A DNA stretch of 22,264 bases from Candidatus Moraniibacteriota bacterium (lineage in GTDB: Bacteria > Patescibacteriota > Minisyncoccia > CAIUEV01 > JAHKAQ01), in the NCBI GenBank assembly GCA_014729445.1, contig WJJX01000089.1, positions 1 through 22,264 of the forward strand, given 5' to 3'. The position numbers and the translations under genes are program-made. Below the pieces are notes generated by a model that was not told where the DNA came from, ran no database searches, and saw only the letters and a program-made list of their open reading frames with translations. Of the stretch, positions 16,121 through 22,264 are shown one piece after another (position 1 is the stretch's first letter; each line of letters begins with the position of its first letter).

Positions 16121-17071
16121 ATGCTTTATTTATTTTACGGTGAGAATAGTTATTTGCTTAGCAGAAAAAAACTCGATATTGAAAGCAGGGGTAAGAAAGC
16201 AGGTGTTGAATTTAACAGATTTGATGCTTCCCTGGATTTAGACGAGTTCTTAATTAAACAGTCAATAGCGAGCGACGGTCTGTTTGGCGTTAAAAAATCG
16301 ATTGTTTTTTGCGATTTTATTTCTTCTTTGCCGGATAGCAAAATTGATTTTTTGCTTGCTCTAATCAAGGAAAACAGTGAATATGTTATTGAAGATAATA
16401 ATTTGAATCTTTATTTTTTTGAAAGCAAGCCGAAAAAAAACAGTAGGATTTACAGATTTTTATCGAAAAAAGCGGCTGAAAAAAAGGAGTTCAAGCTTTT
16501 AAAAGGGACAAAGCTGTTGAAATTTCTGGAAAACGAAGTGCAAACTTTGGGGATTAAAATTGGGGTCGCGGATCTTAGATATTTGGTTTATATTTTGAAT
16601 GAGGATCTTTGGAGAATTATTAATAATTTGAAAAAGTTAGCCGCTTTTAAGGCAGGCAAGCAGATAGAAAAAAAGGACATTGATAAATTGGTGGAACCGG
16701 TTTTTGCCAATAACATTTTTAAAACAATAGAGGCCATTGGTAGAGGAGACAAAAGAACAGCTTTAAATTTAATTAAAAAACATATTCAGGAAGGAGATCA
16801 TGAATTGTATTTGCTTTCGATGATAGTTTATCAGTTCAGGATTTTAATAAAGATAGATTCGGCTTTAAGATCAGGTTTAGATTCTGCCAGTCTTAGCAAA
16901 AAATTGAAACTGCATCCTTTTGTGGTTAAAAAGAACGGGGTTTTTTTAAGGGGTTTTTCCCAAAATAAACTGGCGGTGGTTTATAAAAAACTGGCGGAAA
17001 TTGATTATTCTGTTAAAAAAGGCAACTTGGCGCCCAGGCAGGCTATAGAATTGTTTGTCGCTTTTGCTTAA
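16121..17071 (+). CDS. holA: DNA polymerase III subunit delta
   Basis: The delta subunit of the clamp loader, which opens the beta clamp during loading. The 316-residue protein starts MLYLFYGENSYLLSRKKL, the usual opening of HolA (Y-G-E/D-N/D), and continues with an AAA+-like fold lacking a real Walker A, a middle helical part (FLENEVQTLGIKI, WRIINNLKKLAAF, IDKLVEPVFANNIFKTIEAI) and a C-terminal collar domain (ELYLLSMIVYQFRILIKI, LHPFVVKK). It ends 8 bp from the stop of rpsT on the other strand. A holA-rpsT neighbourhood is common in bacteria, which supports both calls. It is the last gene of the plus-strand run starting with trmD. Confidence 0.93.
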   Translation: MLYLFYGENSYLLSRKKLDIESRGKKAGVEFNRFDASLDLDEFLIKQSIASDGLFGVKKSIVFCDFISSLPDSKIDFLLALIKENSEYVIEDNNLNLYFFESKPKKNSRIYRFLSKKAAEKKEFKLLKGTKLLKFLENEVQTLGIKIGVADLRYLVYILNEDLWRIINNLKKLAAFKAGKQIEKKDIDKLVEPVFANNIFKTIEAIGRGDKRTALNLIKKHIQEGDHELYLLSMIVYQFRILIKIDSALRSGLDSASLSKKLKLHPFVVKKNGVFLRGFSQNKLAVVYKKLAEIDYSVKKGNLAPRQAIELFVAFA

Positions 17072-17079
17072 GATATAAT

Positions 17080-17346
17080 TTATTTTTGTTTGTTATTTTT
17101 GAATAGCTGGCTTTTTTTTCTGGCGCCTGTGTTTTTCTTAATAACTTTTTTTTGAACGGCTTTGTCAATGATCTTTTGAGCTTTTGCCAGACGTTCCTTG
17201 ATTTTTTTTAAATCTTTTTTCTCCGCTTCTATAACTTCTTTTGCTTTTTTGATAGCTTTCTTCATGTCGTCTTTAACAGTCTTATTTTTAACTTCTTTTT
17301 TTTGACTGCTTTGCATGTATTTTCGAGCCGATTTTTTTATGGGCAT
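17080..17346 (-). CDS. rpsT: 30S ribosomal protein bS20
   Basis: An 88-residue, very Lys-rich small-subunit protein that binds 16S rRNA. It shows the bS20 pattern MPIKKSARKYMQSSQKK at the start, the helical middle DMKKAIKKAKEVIEAEK, and the C-terminal signature AQKIIDKAVQKKVI followed by KNTGARKKSQL. The length matches the family. It is convergent with holA (8-bp gap) and divergent from ackA across a 121-bp gap containing promoters for both directions. The overlap of two transcript ends suggests there is no room for an ordinary intrinsic terminator between holA and rpsT. Confidence 0.96.
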   Translation of the reverse strand: MPIKKSARKYMQSSQKKEVKNKTVKDDMKKAIKKAKEVIEAEKKDLKKIKERLAKAQKIIDKAVQKKVIKKNTGARKKSQLFKNNKQK

Positions 17347-17366
17347 AAAAGTTTTATTAATGATTT

Positions 17367-17395
17367 TTGACTTGATTGGATTATAGAAGTATTAT
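17367..17395 (+). promoter_or_regulatory. Candidate ackA-murG promoter
   Basis: TTGACT (17367-17372), a 17-bp spacer and TATTAT (17390-17395) give a good sigma70-type match. Transcription would start near 17402, about 66 nt before the ackA ATG. The spacer holds, on the other strand, a TATAAT (17385-17380) that could serve rpsT, so the two divergent promoters may overlap. Confidence 0.5.
17380..17385 (-). promoter_or_regulatory. Possible -10 element for rpsT
   Basis: Perfect TATAAT on the minus strand, about 33 bp before the rpsT ATG, but without a convincing -35 at 16-18 bp. Tentative. Confidence 0.25.
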
Positions 17396-17467
17396 TAACA
17401 TGTAGCTTGATAAAAATCAAATTTTTTGATTAATAAAATTTAAGTTTATATTAATTAAAAATAAAAA

Positions 17468-18514
17468 ATGAAGATTTTGTCGATTAATTCCGGGAGTCAA
17501 ACATTAAAATATCAGTTGTTTGAACTTAAAGGTTTTAAACTTATAAAAAAGGGGGCGGTTTCGGATATTGGTTTTGGCGCAATTAAAAATCATAGAGAGG
17601 CTTTGAGAAAAATTTTAACCGAATTGGACGAACATAAAAAAGAAATCAAATTGATCGGCCATAGGTATGTAAATGGCGGCAAGTTCATTGAGCCTACGGT
17701 GATGAATAAAAAGATTGTTTCGGCAATCGAACAATACAACAATTTAGCACCATTGCATAATCCGGCTAATTTAGAGGGAATTAAAGCCTCCTTGAATTTA
17801 CTGCCTGAAGCATTGAATGTGGCGGTTTTTGATACCTGTTTTTATAAGGATCTGCCGAAAAAAGCTTATACCTATGCGATTAATAAGAGGATACAGAAAA
17901 AATATGGTTATCGAAGATATGGTTTTCATGGGACTTCTCATAAGTATGTGGTTAACGAGGCCGCTAGGCTGCTTGGCAAAGATTTGGATGAGTTGAAATT
18001 GATTTCTATTCATTTGGGCGGAGGAGCCAGTATAACCGCTACAAAATATGGTCGGGCCATTGATACAAGTATGGGGTATACGCCGGCCGAAGGTTTGGTA
18101 ATGATGACCAGATGCGGTGATATTGACGCGGGAATTTTGATTGATTTAATGCGCCAGGGTTACGACAGTGAAGAAATTGATAAGCTTGTCAATATGGAAA
18201 GCGGTTTATACGGTTTATGCGGTAAAAAGGGAATGCTTGAGATTTTAGAAAGTTTAGACGAGCAAAAGATTAAGGACGCTTTTGAGGTTTATATTTATCG
18301 TTTAAGAAAATACCTGGGCGCTTATTTTGCAGCTCTAAATGGTTGTAACGCGGTTATTTTTACCGGAAGTGTCGGATCCGGAGCTCCGATTACCAGAGAA
18401 AAGGTCGTTAAAGATTTGGATATTCTAAAAGATGTCGAAATTTTGCCCATTGAAACCAATGAGGAGTTAATGATAGCTAAAGATGCCTATTTGACTTATA
18501 AAAATTCGCAATAA
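17468..18514 (+). CDS. ackA: Acetate kinase family protein, short and divergent
   Basis: A 348-residue member of the acetokinase family (acetate + ATP to acetyl phosphate + ADP, usually run toward ATP). Conserved parts are INSGSQTLKYQL (6-17), GHR with R66, PLHNPANL (96-102), VFDT with D122, YGFHGTSHKYV with H154, HLGGGAS, DTSMGYTPAEGLVMMTRCGD with R215, and TNEELMIA with E332. It is about 50 residues shorter than the usual 395-410. Two motifs are altered: HRVVHGG reads HRYVNGG (N69) and the nucleotide-binding FTAGIGEN reads FTGSVGSG (298-305). FDTAFH is FDTCFY. It lies with murG and no phosphotransacetylase gene is visible. Catalysis is likely but substrate and phosphoryl donor are uncertain. 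Confidence 0.9.
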   Translation: MKILSINSGSQTLKYQLFELKGFKLIKKGAVSDIGFGAIKNHREALRKILTELDEHKKEIKLIGHRYVNGGKFIEPTVMNKKIVSAIEQYNNLAPLHNPANLEGIKASLNLLPEALNVAVFDTCFYKDLPKKAYTYAINKRIQKKYGYRRYGFHGTSHKYVVNEAARLLGKDLDELKLISIHLGGGASITATKYGRAIDTSMGYTPAEGLVMMTRCGDIDAGILIDLMRQGYDSEEIDKLVNMESGLYGLCGKKGMLEILESLDEQKIKDAFEVYIYRLRKYLGAYFAALNGCNAVIFTGSVGSGAPITREKVVKDLDILKDVEILPIETNEELMIAKDAYLTYKNSQ

Positions 18515-18540
18515 AAGAATTAATTAGATAATTTTTATTA

Positions 18541-19653
18541 ATGAAGGTATTATTACTTGGCGGGGGTACCGGAGGTCATTTGTATCCGTTGTTAAATGTA
18601 ACTAAAAAATTCAAAGAGCTTAAAGGAAACCGGGTTGAATTTTTATATATTGGGCCCAAGAATCGATTTTCCAAGCAGATATTAGAAGATAACGGGATAA
18701 AAGTTAAAGGTATCTTTACGGCAAAATGGAGAAGGTATTTTTCTTTGAGAAACTTTTTGGATATTTTTCTTTTTCCTCTGGGGTTTTTTCAAAGTTTGGT
18801 GCATGTTTTATTTTTTATGCCGGATGTGGTTTTTTCCAAAGGCGGTTACGGGAGTGTAGCCCCTACCATTGCGGCAAGACTTTATTGGATTCCGATTTTA
18901 ATTCATGAGTCGGATACCGTTCCCGGAATGGCGAATAGATTTATGGCGAGTTTGGCCGATAAGGTGGCCATTTATTTTGAGGGGACAAAAGAATATTTTA
19001 GAGCAAAAAAAGTGTTTTTGGTCGGTAATCCGGTAAGAGAGGATATTAACCAGGGGAATGTCCAAAGAGCTGTTGAGATTTTTAAATTACATGGCAATAA
19101 ACCGGTTGTTTTTGTGATCGGAGGAAGTCAGGGTTCTCAGTTTATAAACGAGCAGATTATAAAAATTCTTCCAGGTCTTTTGCAAAAATATCAAATTATT
19201 CATCAGATAGGTGAAAATAATTTTAAACATTTAAAAGAGTTTGCCGATAAGCGAAAAGTCGATTTAAATCAAAGTGATTATCATCCTTTTGAATATTTGG
19301 GCCAGGAGATTATTCATGCTTATAAAATTTGTAATTTGATTGTTTCAAGAGCCGGCGCGACGACCATTGCTGAAATAGCGGCGGTGGGCAGGCCCTCGAT
19401 TTTGGTTCCTTTAGCCGGGGGCGCCAATAATCATCAGTTGGAAAACGCCTATTATGTTGGAAAATCGGGCGGCGCTTTTGTTATGGAAGAGAGGAATTTT
19501 CAAGGTGATTTATTACTGCATAAAATTGATCAGATTTTAAGCAGCGATTATTTATGTCAAAAATTGAGCGCTTCCATTAGGAATTTGTATTATCCTAACG
19601 CTTCGGATAAGATTGTCGAGGCTTTGCTCTATTTGAGCAAAGAGGTTAAATAA
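18541..19653 (+). CDS. murG: UDP-N-acetylglucosamine transferase MurG
   Basis: Adds GlcNAc to lipid I to form lipid II on the inner face of the membrane. The 370-residue GT-B enzyme shows the glycine-rich loop GGGTGGHLYPLLNV (7-20), the membrane-associating hydrophobic patch near LFPLGFFQSLVHVLFF, FSKGGYGSVAP, HESDTVPGMANR, the second-domain loop GGSQGSQFINE, and the UDP-GlcNAc site SRAGATTIAEIAAVGRP followed by NNHQLENA. The usual PFAADNHQ reads LAGGANNHQ. It starts 26 bp after ackA and is probably co-transcribed with it; ftsW lies in the earlier operon rather than beside it. There is no Shine-Dalgarno sequence. Confidence 0.97.
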   Translation: MKVLLLGGGTGGHLYPLLNVTKKFKELKGNRVEFLYIGPKNRFSKQILEDNGIKVKGIFTAKWRRYFSLRNFLDIFLFPLGFFQSLVHVLFFMPDVVFSKGGYGSVAPTIAARLYWIPILIHESDTVPGMANRFMASLADKVAIYFEGTKEYFRAKKVFLVGNPVREDINQGNVQRAVEIFKLHGNKPVVFVIGGSQGSQFINEQIIKILPGLLQKYQIIHQIGENNFKHLKEFADKRKVDLNQSDYHPFEYLGQEIIHAYKICNLIVSRAGATTIAEIAAVGRPSILVPLAGGANNHQLENAYYVGKSGGAFVMEERNFQGDLLLHKIDQILSSDYLCQKLSASIRNLYYPNASDKIVEALLYLSKEVK

Positions 19654-19658
19654 ATTTA

Positions 19659-19686
19659 TTGTAAAAAGTTGTGTCTGTGCTAAATT
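19659..19686 (+). promoter_or_regulatory. Candidate promoter of the fibre-like gene
   Basis: TTGTAA (19659-19664), a 16-bp spacer, then TAAATT (19681-19686) preceded by TG-N (extended -10). Transcription would start near 19693, leaving a purine-rich, A-rich leader of about 70 nt. It overlaps the hairpin at 19675-19699. Confidence 0.35.
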
Positions 19687-19710
19687 AAAAGTAGCGCAGT
19701 ATTATTTTTA
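19675..19710 (+). terminator. Candidate terminator after murG
   Basis: CTGTGCT (19675-19681) and AGCGCAG (19693-19699) form a 7-bp stem with one G-U pair and an 11-nt loop, followed by TATTATTTTT. It would stop murG read-through just before the fibre gene. The candidate -10 of that gene lies in the loop, so a transcript from the promoter would not contain the whole stem. Confidence 0.4.
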
Positions 19711-19727
19711 AAAAGACAGAGACAGAG

Positions 19728-19742
19728 AAACAAACAAACAAA
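19728..19742 (+). repeat. AAAC simple repeat in the leader of the fibre-like gene
   Basis: Three AAAC units and a final AAA within an A-rich, apparently unstructured leader. AAAGG at 19754-19758, a few bases before the ATG at 19763, is the only Shine-Dalgarno-like sequence seen before a gene in this window. Confidence 0.5.
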
Positions 19743-19762
19743 TAAAGAAAATAAAGGTTAAG

Positions 19763-22264
19763 ATGCAGGAGAAGGGCAATAAAAGAAAATCCCTAATAAT
19801 CAGTTTTTTAGGGCTGCTGTTAGTAGCTTTGTTTTTGGTGTTGTTTTTTTATTCCGCGATTTTAGGCACTTTAATTTTACTTACGGTTTTAATTATCTTA
19901 TCTTACAAGATAAACACTCCGATTCCATTATTATCCAGCATTTTTAAAGACATATATTTTAACACCAAACATAATTTATTAATTTCAAACAATAAATATC
20001 AAAGACTTTACTTTAAGACAAAACTTAAATTAATCGGTTATTTGGTAATATTATTTCGAGATTCATATTCAAGCTTTGATATTACCAGAGAGGAATTATT
20101 TAACGAATACGAAAGAATCGCTAAAAGAAATATTAATAAAAAAGAATTTATAGAAACCAAAGACTTAATCGAAGAAGTAAGATTAAGAAACGGCAGAGTT
20201 AATAAAGACTGGTTAAAGTATTTGGAGGATTCGTTGTTTAACGTTCATCAAAAGAGATTAAAGAAAGTAACCGGAGTAACTTTAATACTAAGCACTTTTT
20301 TAATTTTGTTTTTAACTTTTCTACCCAATTATATGCCGGCGTTTGCGGGGGTATATGAGAAGACGATGTGGAGGAGATTTTTCACTTGGGAGGAGAAGAA
20401 GATAATCGGGTGGTTTGCTTCAAAACAGGTAGCGCATGACCTAGAAACGAAACACACCAGATTTAAGAATGTTATTTCCAATTATCATTTAAAGGATAGT
20501 ATTGATTTGGATAAAATCGAAGGTTTGGAGGATAAAATTGAGGAATATGACAACAATAACGATTCCTATGAGGAGAGGATAACGGAGCTAGAAAGGTTGA
20601 TTGAGAGTGGCGGGGCAGGGGGAAGTTCGGTTTGGGAGCAGGCGGGGAGCGGGGATATTTATTATAATTCGGGTTATGTGGGGATTGGGACGGCCAATCC
20701 TTTGGGGAAGCTGGAGGTTGTCGATAGCTCTAGTTCTCAATTAAGGTTGAGTTATTCGGGAAGTGAGTATACCGAGTTTAAGACGGATGCCAATGGTAAT
20801 TTAAGGATTGTTCCCACGGGAAATACTATAAAGATGTTTGGAGCTGATATATATCTCGATTCGATTCAAGAGAGAGGGTTGTATTGGGGATCGATATATA
20901 ATGCTTTTAAATGGGATGCTACTTTTGGTCCGGTTTATCTAAGTGGCGGTAGTAATGCCATTGTAATGGACACTAATGACAACAGTCCGGATGCTTATTT
21001 TGCTGTTTTGGAGGGAAGCAGTGATGTCTCCTCAGCAAATGAATTAATGAGAATTACTAAAAGTGGCGATATGGGATTAGGCACAAACTCGCCAGATGTT
21101 CATTTACACGTTTCAGGAACAGGATTACAAGATATTGGGGTGGAATCATCCAGTGGCGGGTTTTTTAGATTAATAGCTGCTACTAATTCCGGGATGGGAT
21201 ATAAAGACGGAACTTTGTGGTTTTTAACAGCAAAATCAACCATAGACGCAGCAGGCAATGAAGCAATACCTTTTGTCGTGGGCACAAATTATTACACAAG
21301 ATTTCAAGGCGGTAGTGTTAGCACAGCCAATCCTGACAGAGTTTTAGAGGCTTTGGATAGCTCCAATCCTCAATTTAGGCTCACTTATACAGACGGGAGT
21401 GTTTATACTGATTTACAAACTGATTCTAGTGGGGATTATAATATTTCTCCAACAGGCGACCAGGTGGAAATAAACGGGGCTGATATTGATTTAGATGCAA
21501 CACAAGATAGGGGCTTATATTGGGGGTCGATATATAATGCTTTTAAGTGGGATGCTACTTTTGGTCCGGTTTATCTAAGTGGCGGTAATAATGCCATTGT
21601 AATGGACACTAATGACAACAGTCCGGATGCTTATTTTGCTGTTTTGGAGGGAAGCAGTGATGTCTCCTCAGCAACTGAATTAATGAGAATTACAAAACAG
21701 GGGAATTTGGGAGTTTCTACCCCGACTCCGGACAGGAGATTAGACATCCTAGATGCCACCAACCCTCAGCTTCGCCTAACCCAGGCCGACGGCAGCGCCT
21801 ATGTTGATTTTCAAGCTGACGCTAATGGGGATTTGTACATAACTTCCAATAATTCCGTGGGCAATACTGATATTTATCTTGACGGCAATATTATCCACAC
21901 TTCTGATATTTCCAAGAAAAAAGATATAAGAACTTTGGAGTACGGCCTTCAAGATCTGATGAAATTAAATCCGGTTAATTATAACTGGAAGAACGGGGGA
22001 GAGGGCGAGATAGGGTTTATCGCTCAAGAGATAAAAGCGATTATTCCGGAGGTGGTGCACGGCAAAGACGGGAATATGGGGGTGGCTTACGCGCAATTGA
22101 CCGCGCTTGCGATAAAGGCGATCCAGGAGCAGCAGCTTGAAATCGAGGAGATTAAATTGGTTAATTCCAATCAGGATGATAAGATTTTAAATTTATTGGA
22201 AGATACGGATTCCCTAAAAGATAAGCAGGATTTAAATGAACAATATTATAGCGATTTAGTAAAG
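19763..22264 (+). CDS. Membrane-anchored fibre-like surface protein with peptidase S74 (intramolecular chaperone) domain, 3' end outside window
   Basis: The frame is open for 834 codons from the ATG at 19763 to the right edge with no stop. Residues 11-48 form one or two membrane helices, 51-165 a charged, mainly helical soluble part, and 170-195 another membrane helix ending NYMPAFAGV. A coiled-coil stretch follows (249-282). From 290 on, the protein looks like a trimeric fibre: Gly/Ser/Asn/Asp-rich beta repeats with GIGTANP-like starts at 307, 519 and 650. At 714-790 lies a peptidase S74 domain: S714-D-I-S-K-K719, GLQDLMKLNPVNYNW, GEIGFIAQEI, IPEVV, and ALAIKAIQEQQ leading into a coiled coil. 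The Ser and Lys are five residues apart, as in the self-cleaving MYRF/phage tailspike domains. The likely role is an exported adhesin or host-contact fibre; this is inference. No phage genes are nearby. Confidence 0.85.
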   Translation, partial: MQEKGNKRKSLIISFLGLLLVALFLVLFFYSAILGTLILLTVLIILSYKINTPIPLLSSIFKDIYFNTKHNLLISNNKYQRLYFKTKLKLIGYLVILFRDSYSSFDITREELFNEYERIAKRNINKKEFIETKDLIEEVRLRNGRVNKDWLKYLEDSLFNVHQKRLKKVTGVTLILSTFLILFLTFLPNYMPAFAGVYEKTMWRRFFTWEEKKIIGWFASKQVAHDLETKHTRFKNVISNYHLKDSIDLDKIEGLEDKIEEYDNNNDSYEERITELERLIESGGAGGSSVWEQAGSGDIYYNSGYVGIGTANPLGKLEVVDSSSSQLRLSYSGSEYTEFKTDANGNLRIVPTGNTIKMFGADIYLDSIQERGLYWGSIYNAFKWDATFGPVYLSGGSNAIVMDTNDNSPDAYFAVLEGSSDVSSANELMRITKSGDMGLGTNSPDVHLHVSGTGLQDIGVESSSGGFFRLIAATNSGMGYKDGTLWFLTAKSTIDAAGNEAIPFVVGTNYYTRFQGGSVSTANPDRVLEALDSSNPQFRLTYTDGSVYTDLQTDSSGDYNISPTGDQVEINGADIDLDATQDRGLYWGSIYNAFKWDATFGPVYLSGGNNAIVMDTNDNSPDAYFAVLEGSSDVSSATELMRITKQGNLGVSTPTPDRRLDILDATNPQLRLTQADGSAYVDFQADANGDLYITSNNSVGNTDIYLDGNIIHTSDISKKKDIRTLEYGLQDLMKLNPVNYNWKNGGEGEIGFIAQEIKAIIPEVVHGKDGNMGVAYAQLTALAIKAIQEQQLEIEEIKLVNSNQDDKILNLLEDTDSLKDKQDLNEQYYSDLVK
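20891..21057 (+). repeat. Near-identical direct repeat, copy 1 (inside the fibre-like gene)
   Basis: 167 bp that match 21527-21693 with only three mismatches (AAA/AAG Lys, AGT/AAT, AAT/ACT), offset by 636 bp, exactly 212 codons. It encodes the stretch from SIYNAFKWDATFGPVYL to NELMRIT. The flanking modules are far more diverged. Confidence 0.95.
21527..21693 (+). repeat. Near-identical direct repeat, copy 2 (inside the fibre-like gene)
   Basis: Second copy of the 167-bp block at 20891-21057. The reading frame is preserved, and a few bases upstream the copies still encode the same residues (GLYWG) but with mostly different codons, marking a sharp edge of DNA identity. Confidence 0.95.
21902..22132 (+). 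other. Peptidase S74 / intramolecular chaperone domain (within the fibre-like gene)
   Basis: Residues 714-790. The Ser714/Lys719 pair fits the self-cleavage dyad of this family, in which trimerisation triggers cutting just before the serine, releasing the chaperone. GFIAQE and the Ile/Ala-rich final helix are family hallmarks. It is followed by coiled coil to the window edge. Confidence 0.8.

Larger units (their letters stand above)
20681..21853 (+). repeat. Three degenerate fibre modules in the S74 protein
   Basis: Residues about 307-353, 519-565 and 650-697 align as one repeating unit: (G)-x-(G/S)-T-x-x-P-x-x-x-L-(E/D), then D-(S/A)-(S/T)-x-(S/P)-Q-(L/F)-R-L, then Y-x-(E/D)-(F/L)-(K/Q), then (D/S)-(A/S)-(N/S)-G-(N/D). 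The units are divergent in DNA, unlike the near-identical block between them. Confidence 0.75.

Noticed and set aside
17407..17430. Alternative hairpins TTGAT/ATCAA/TTGAT in the ackA leader as a riboswitch or attenuator
   Set aside because: The stems are 5-7 AT pairs in extremely AT-rich sequence, expected by chance; no known riboswitch core is visible.
19763..22264. A prophage tail-fibre locus
   Set aside because: No capsid, tail, lysis, integrase or terminase genes are in the window, and the protein has N-terminal membrane helices that phage tail fibres lack. The region right of the window is unseen, so this is not fully excluded.
1..22264. UGA recoded as glycine, as in Gracilibacteria/Absconditabacteria
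   Set aside because: TGA ends the rodZ-like and ftsW genes at the expected places and no conserved gene contains an in-frame TGA.

Overview
The window is about 22.3 kb of AT-rich, gene-dense bacterial chromosome. It most resembles a member of Patescibacteria (Candidate Phyla Radiation), probably a Parcubacteria-like lineage. This placement rests on several things: compact divergent housekeeping genes, an almost complete lack of Shine-Dalgarno sequences, a membrane protein/ATPase pair of a kind often seen in CPR genomes with a CPR-style C-terminal zinc ribbon, and a truncated divergent acetate kinase. TGA is used as a normal stop (rodZ-like gene, ftsW), which argues against the UGA-glycine lineages. 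No tRNA, rRNA, CRISPR array, insertion sequence or integrase was seen.

Layout. 1-3725 (+): 3' part of ftsK, a RodZ-like HTH/membrane gene and recA. 3887-6819 (+): a membrane-anchored protein followed by a HerA/TraD-like P-loop ATPase with a zinc ribbon, a two-gene unit likely to work at the membrane on DNA or protein. 6893-8002 (+): a deaminase of the adenosine deaminase family with altered substrate residues. 8009-10385 (-): corA-cysS, convergent with the deaminase gene. 10643-17071 (+): trmD, ftsW, ispG, uppS, a lipoprotein, a DUF3048 (YerB-like) protein and holA, tightly spaced and probably one operon. 17080-17346 (-): rpsT. 17468-19653 (+): ackA and murG. 19763 to the right edge (+): an unfinished 834-codon reading frame for a membrane-anchored, fibre-like surface protein. 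It has a peptidase S74/intramolecular chaperone domain and a near-identical internal duplication.

How the genes work together. Much of the window concerns cell envelope and division: FtsK (chromosome translocation at the septum), the RodZ-like protein, FtsW (septal glycan polymerase), MurG (lipid II synthesis), UppS (undecaprenyl carrier) and IspG (MEP isoprenoid precursor for UppS). RecA and HolA serve DNA repair and replication; TrmD, CysS and bS20 serve translation. The accessory or novel part is at the membrane and surface: the membrane protein/ATPase pair, the lipoprotein, the DUF3048 protein and the large fibre-like protein.

The most interesting items are the fibre-like protein with its mosaic codon usage and recent internal duplication, the membrane protein/zinc-ribbon ATPase pair, and three enzymes or transporters with changed signature residues (CorA, acetate kinase, deaminase). 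All functional calls come from reading the translated sequence; no database search was run.
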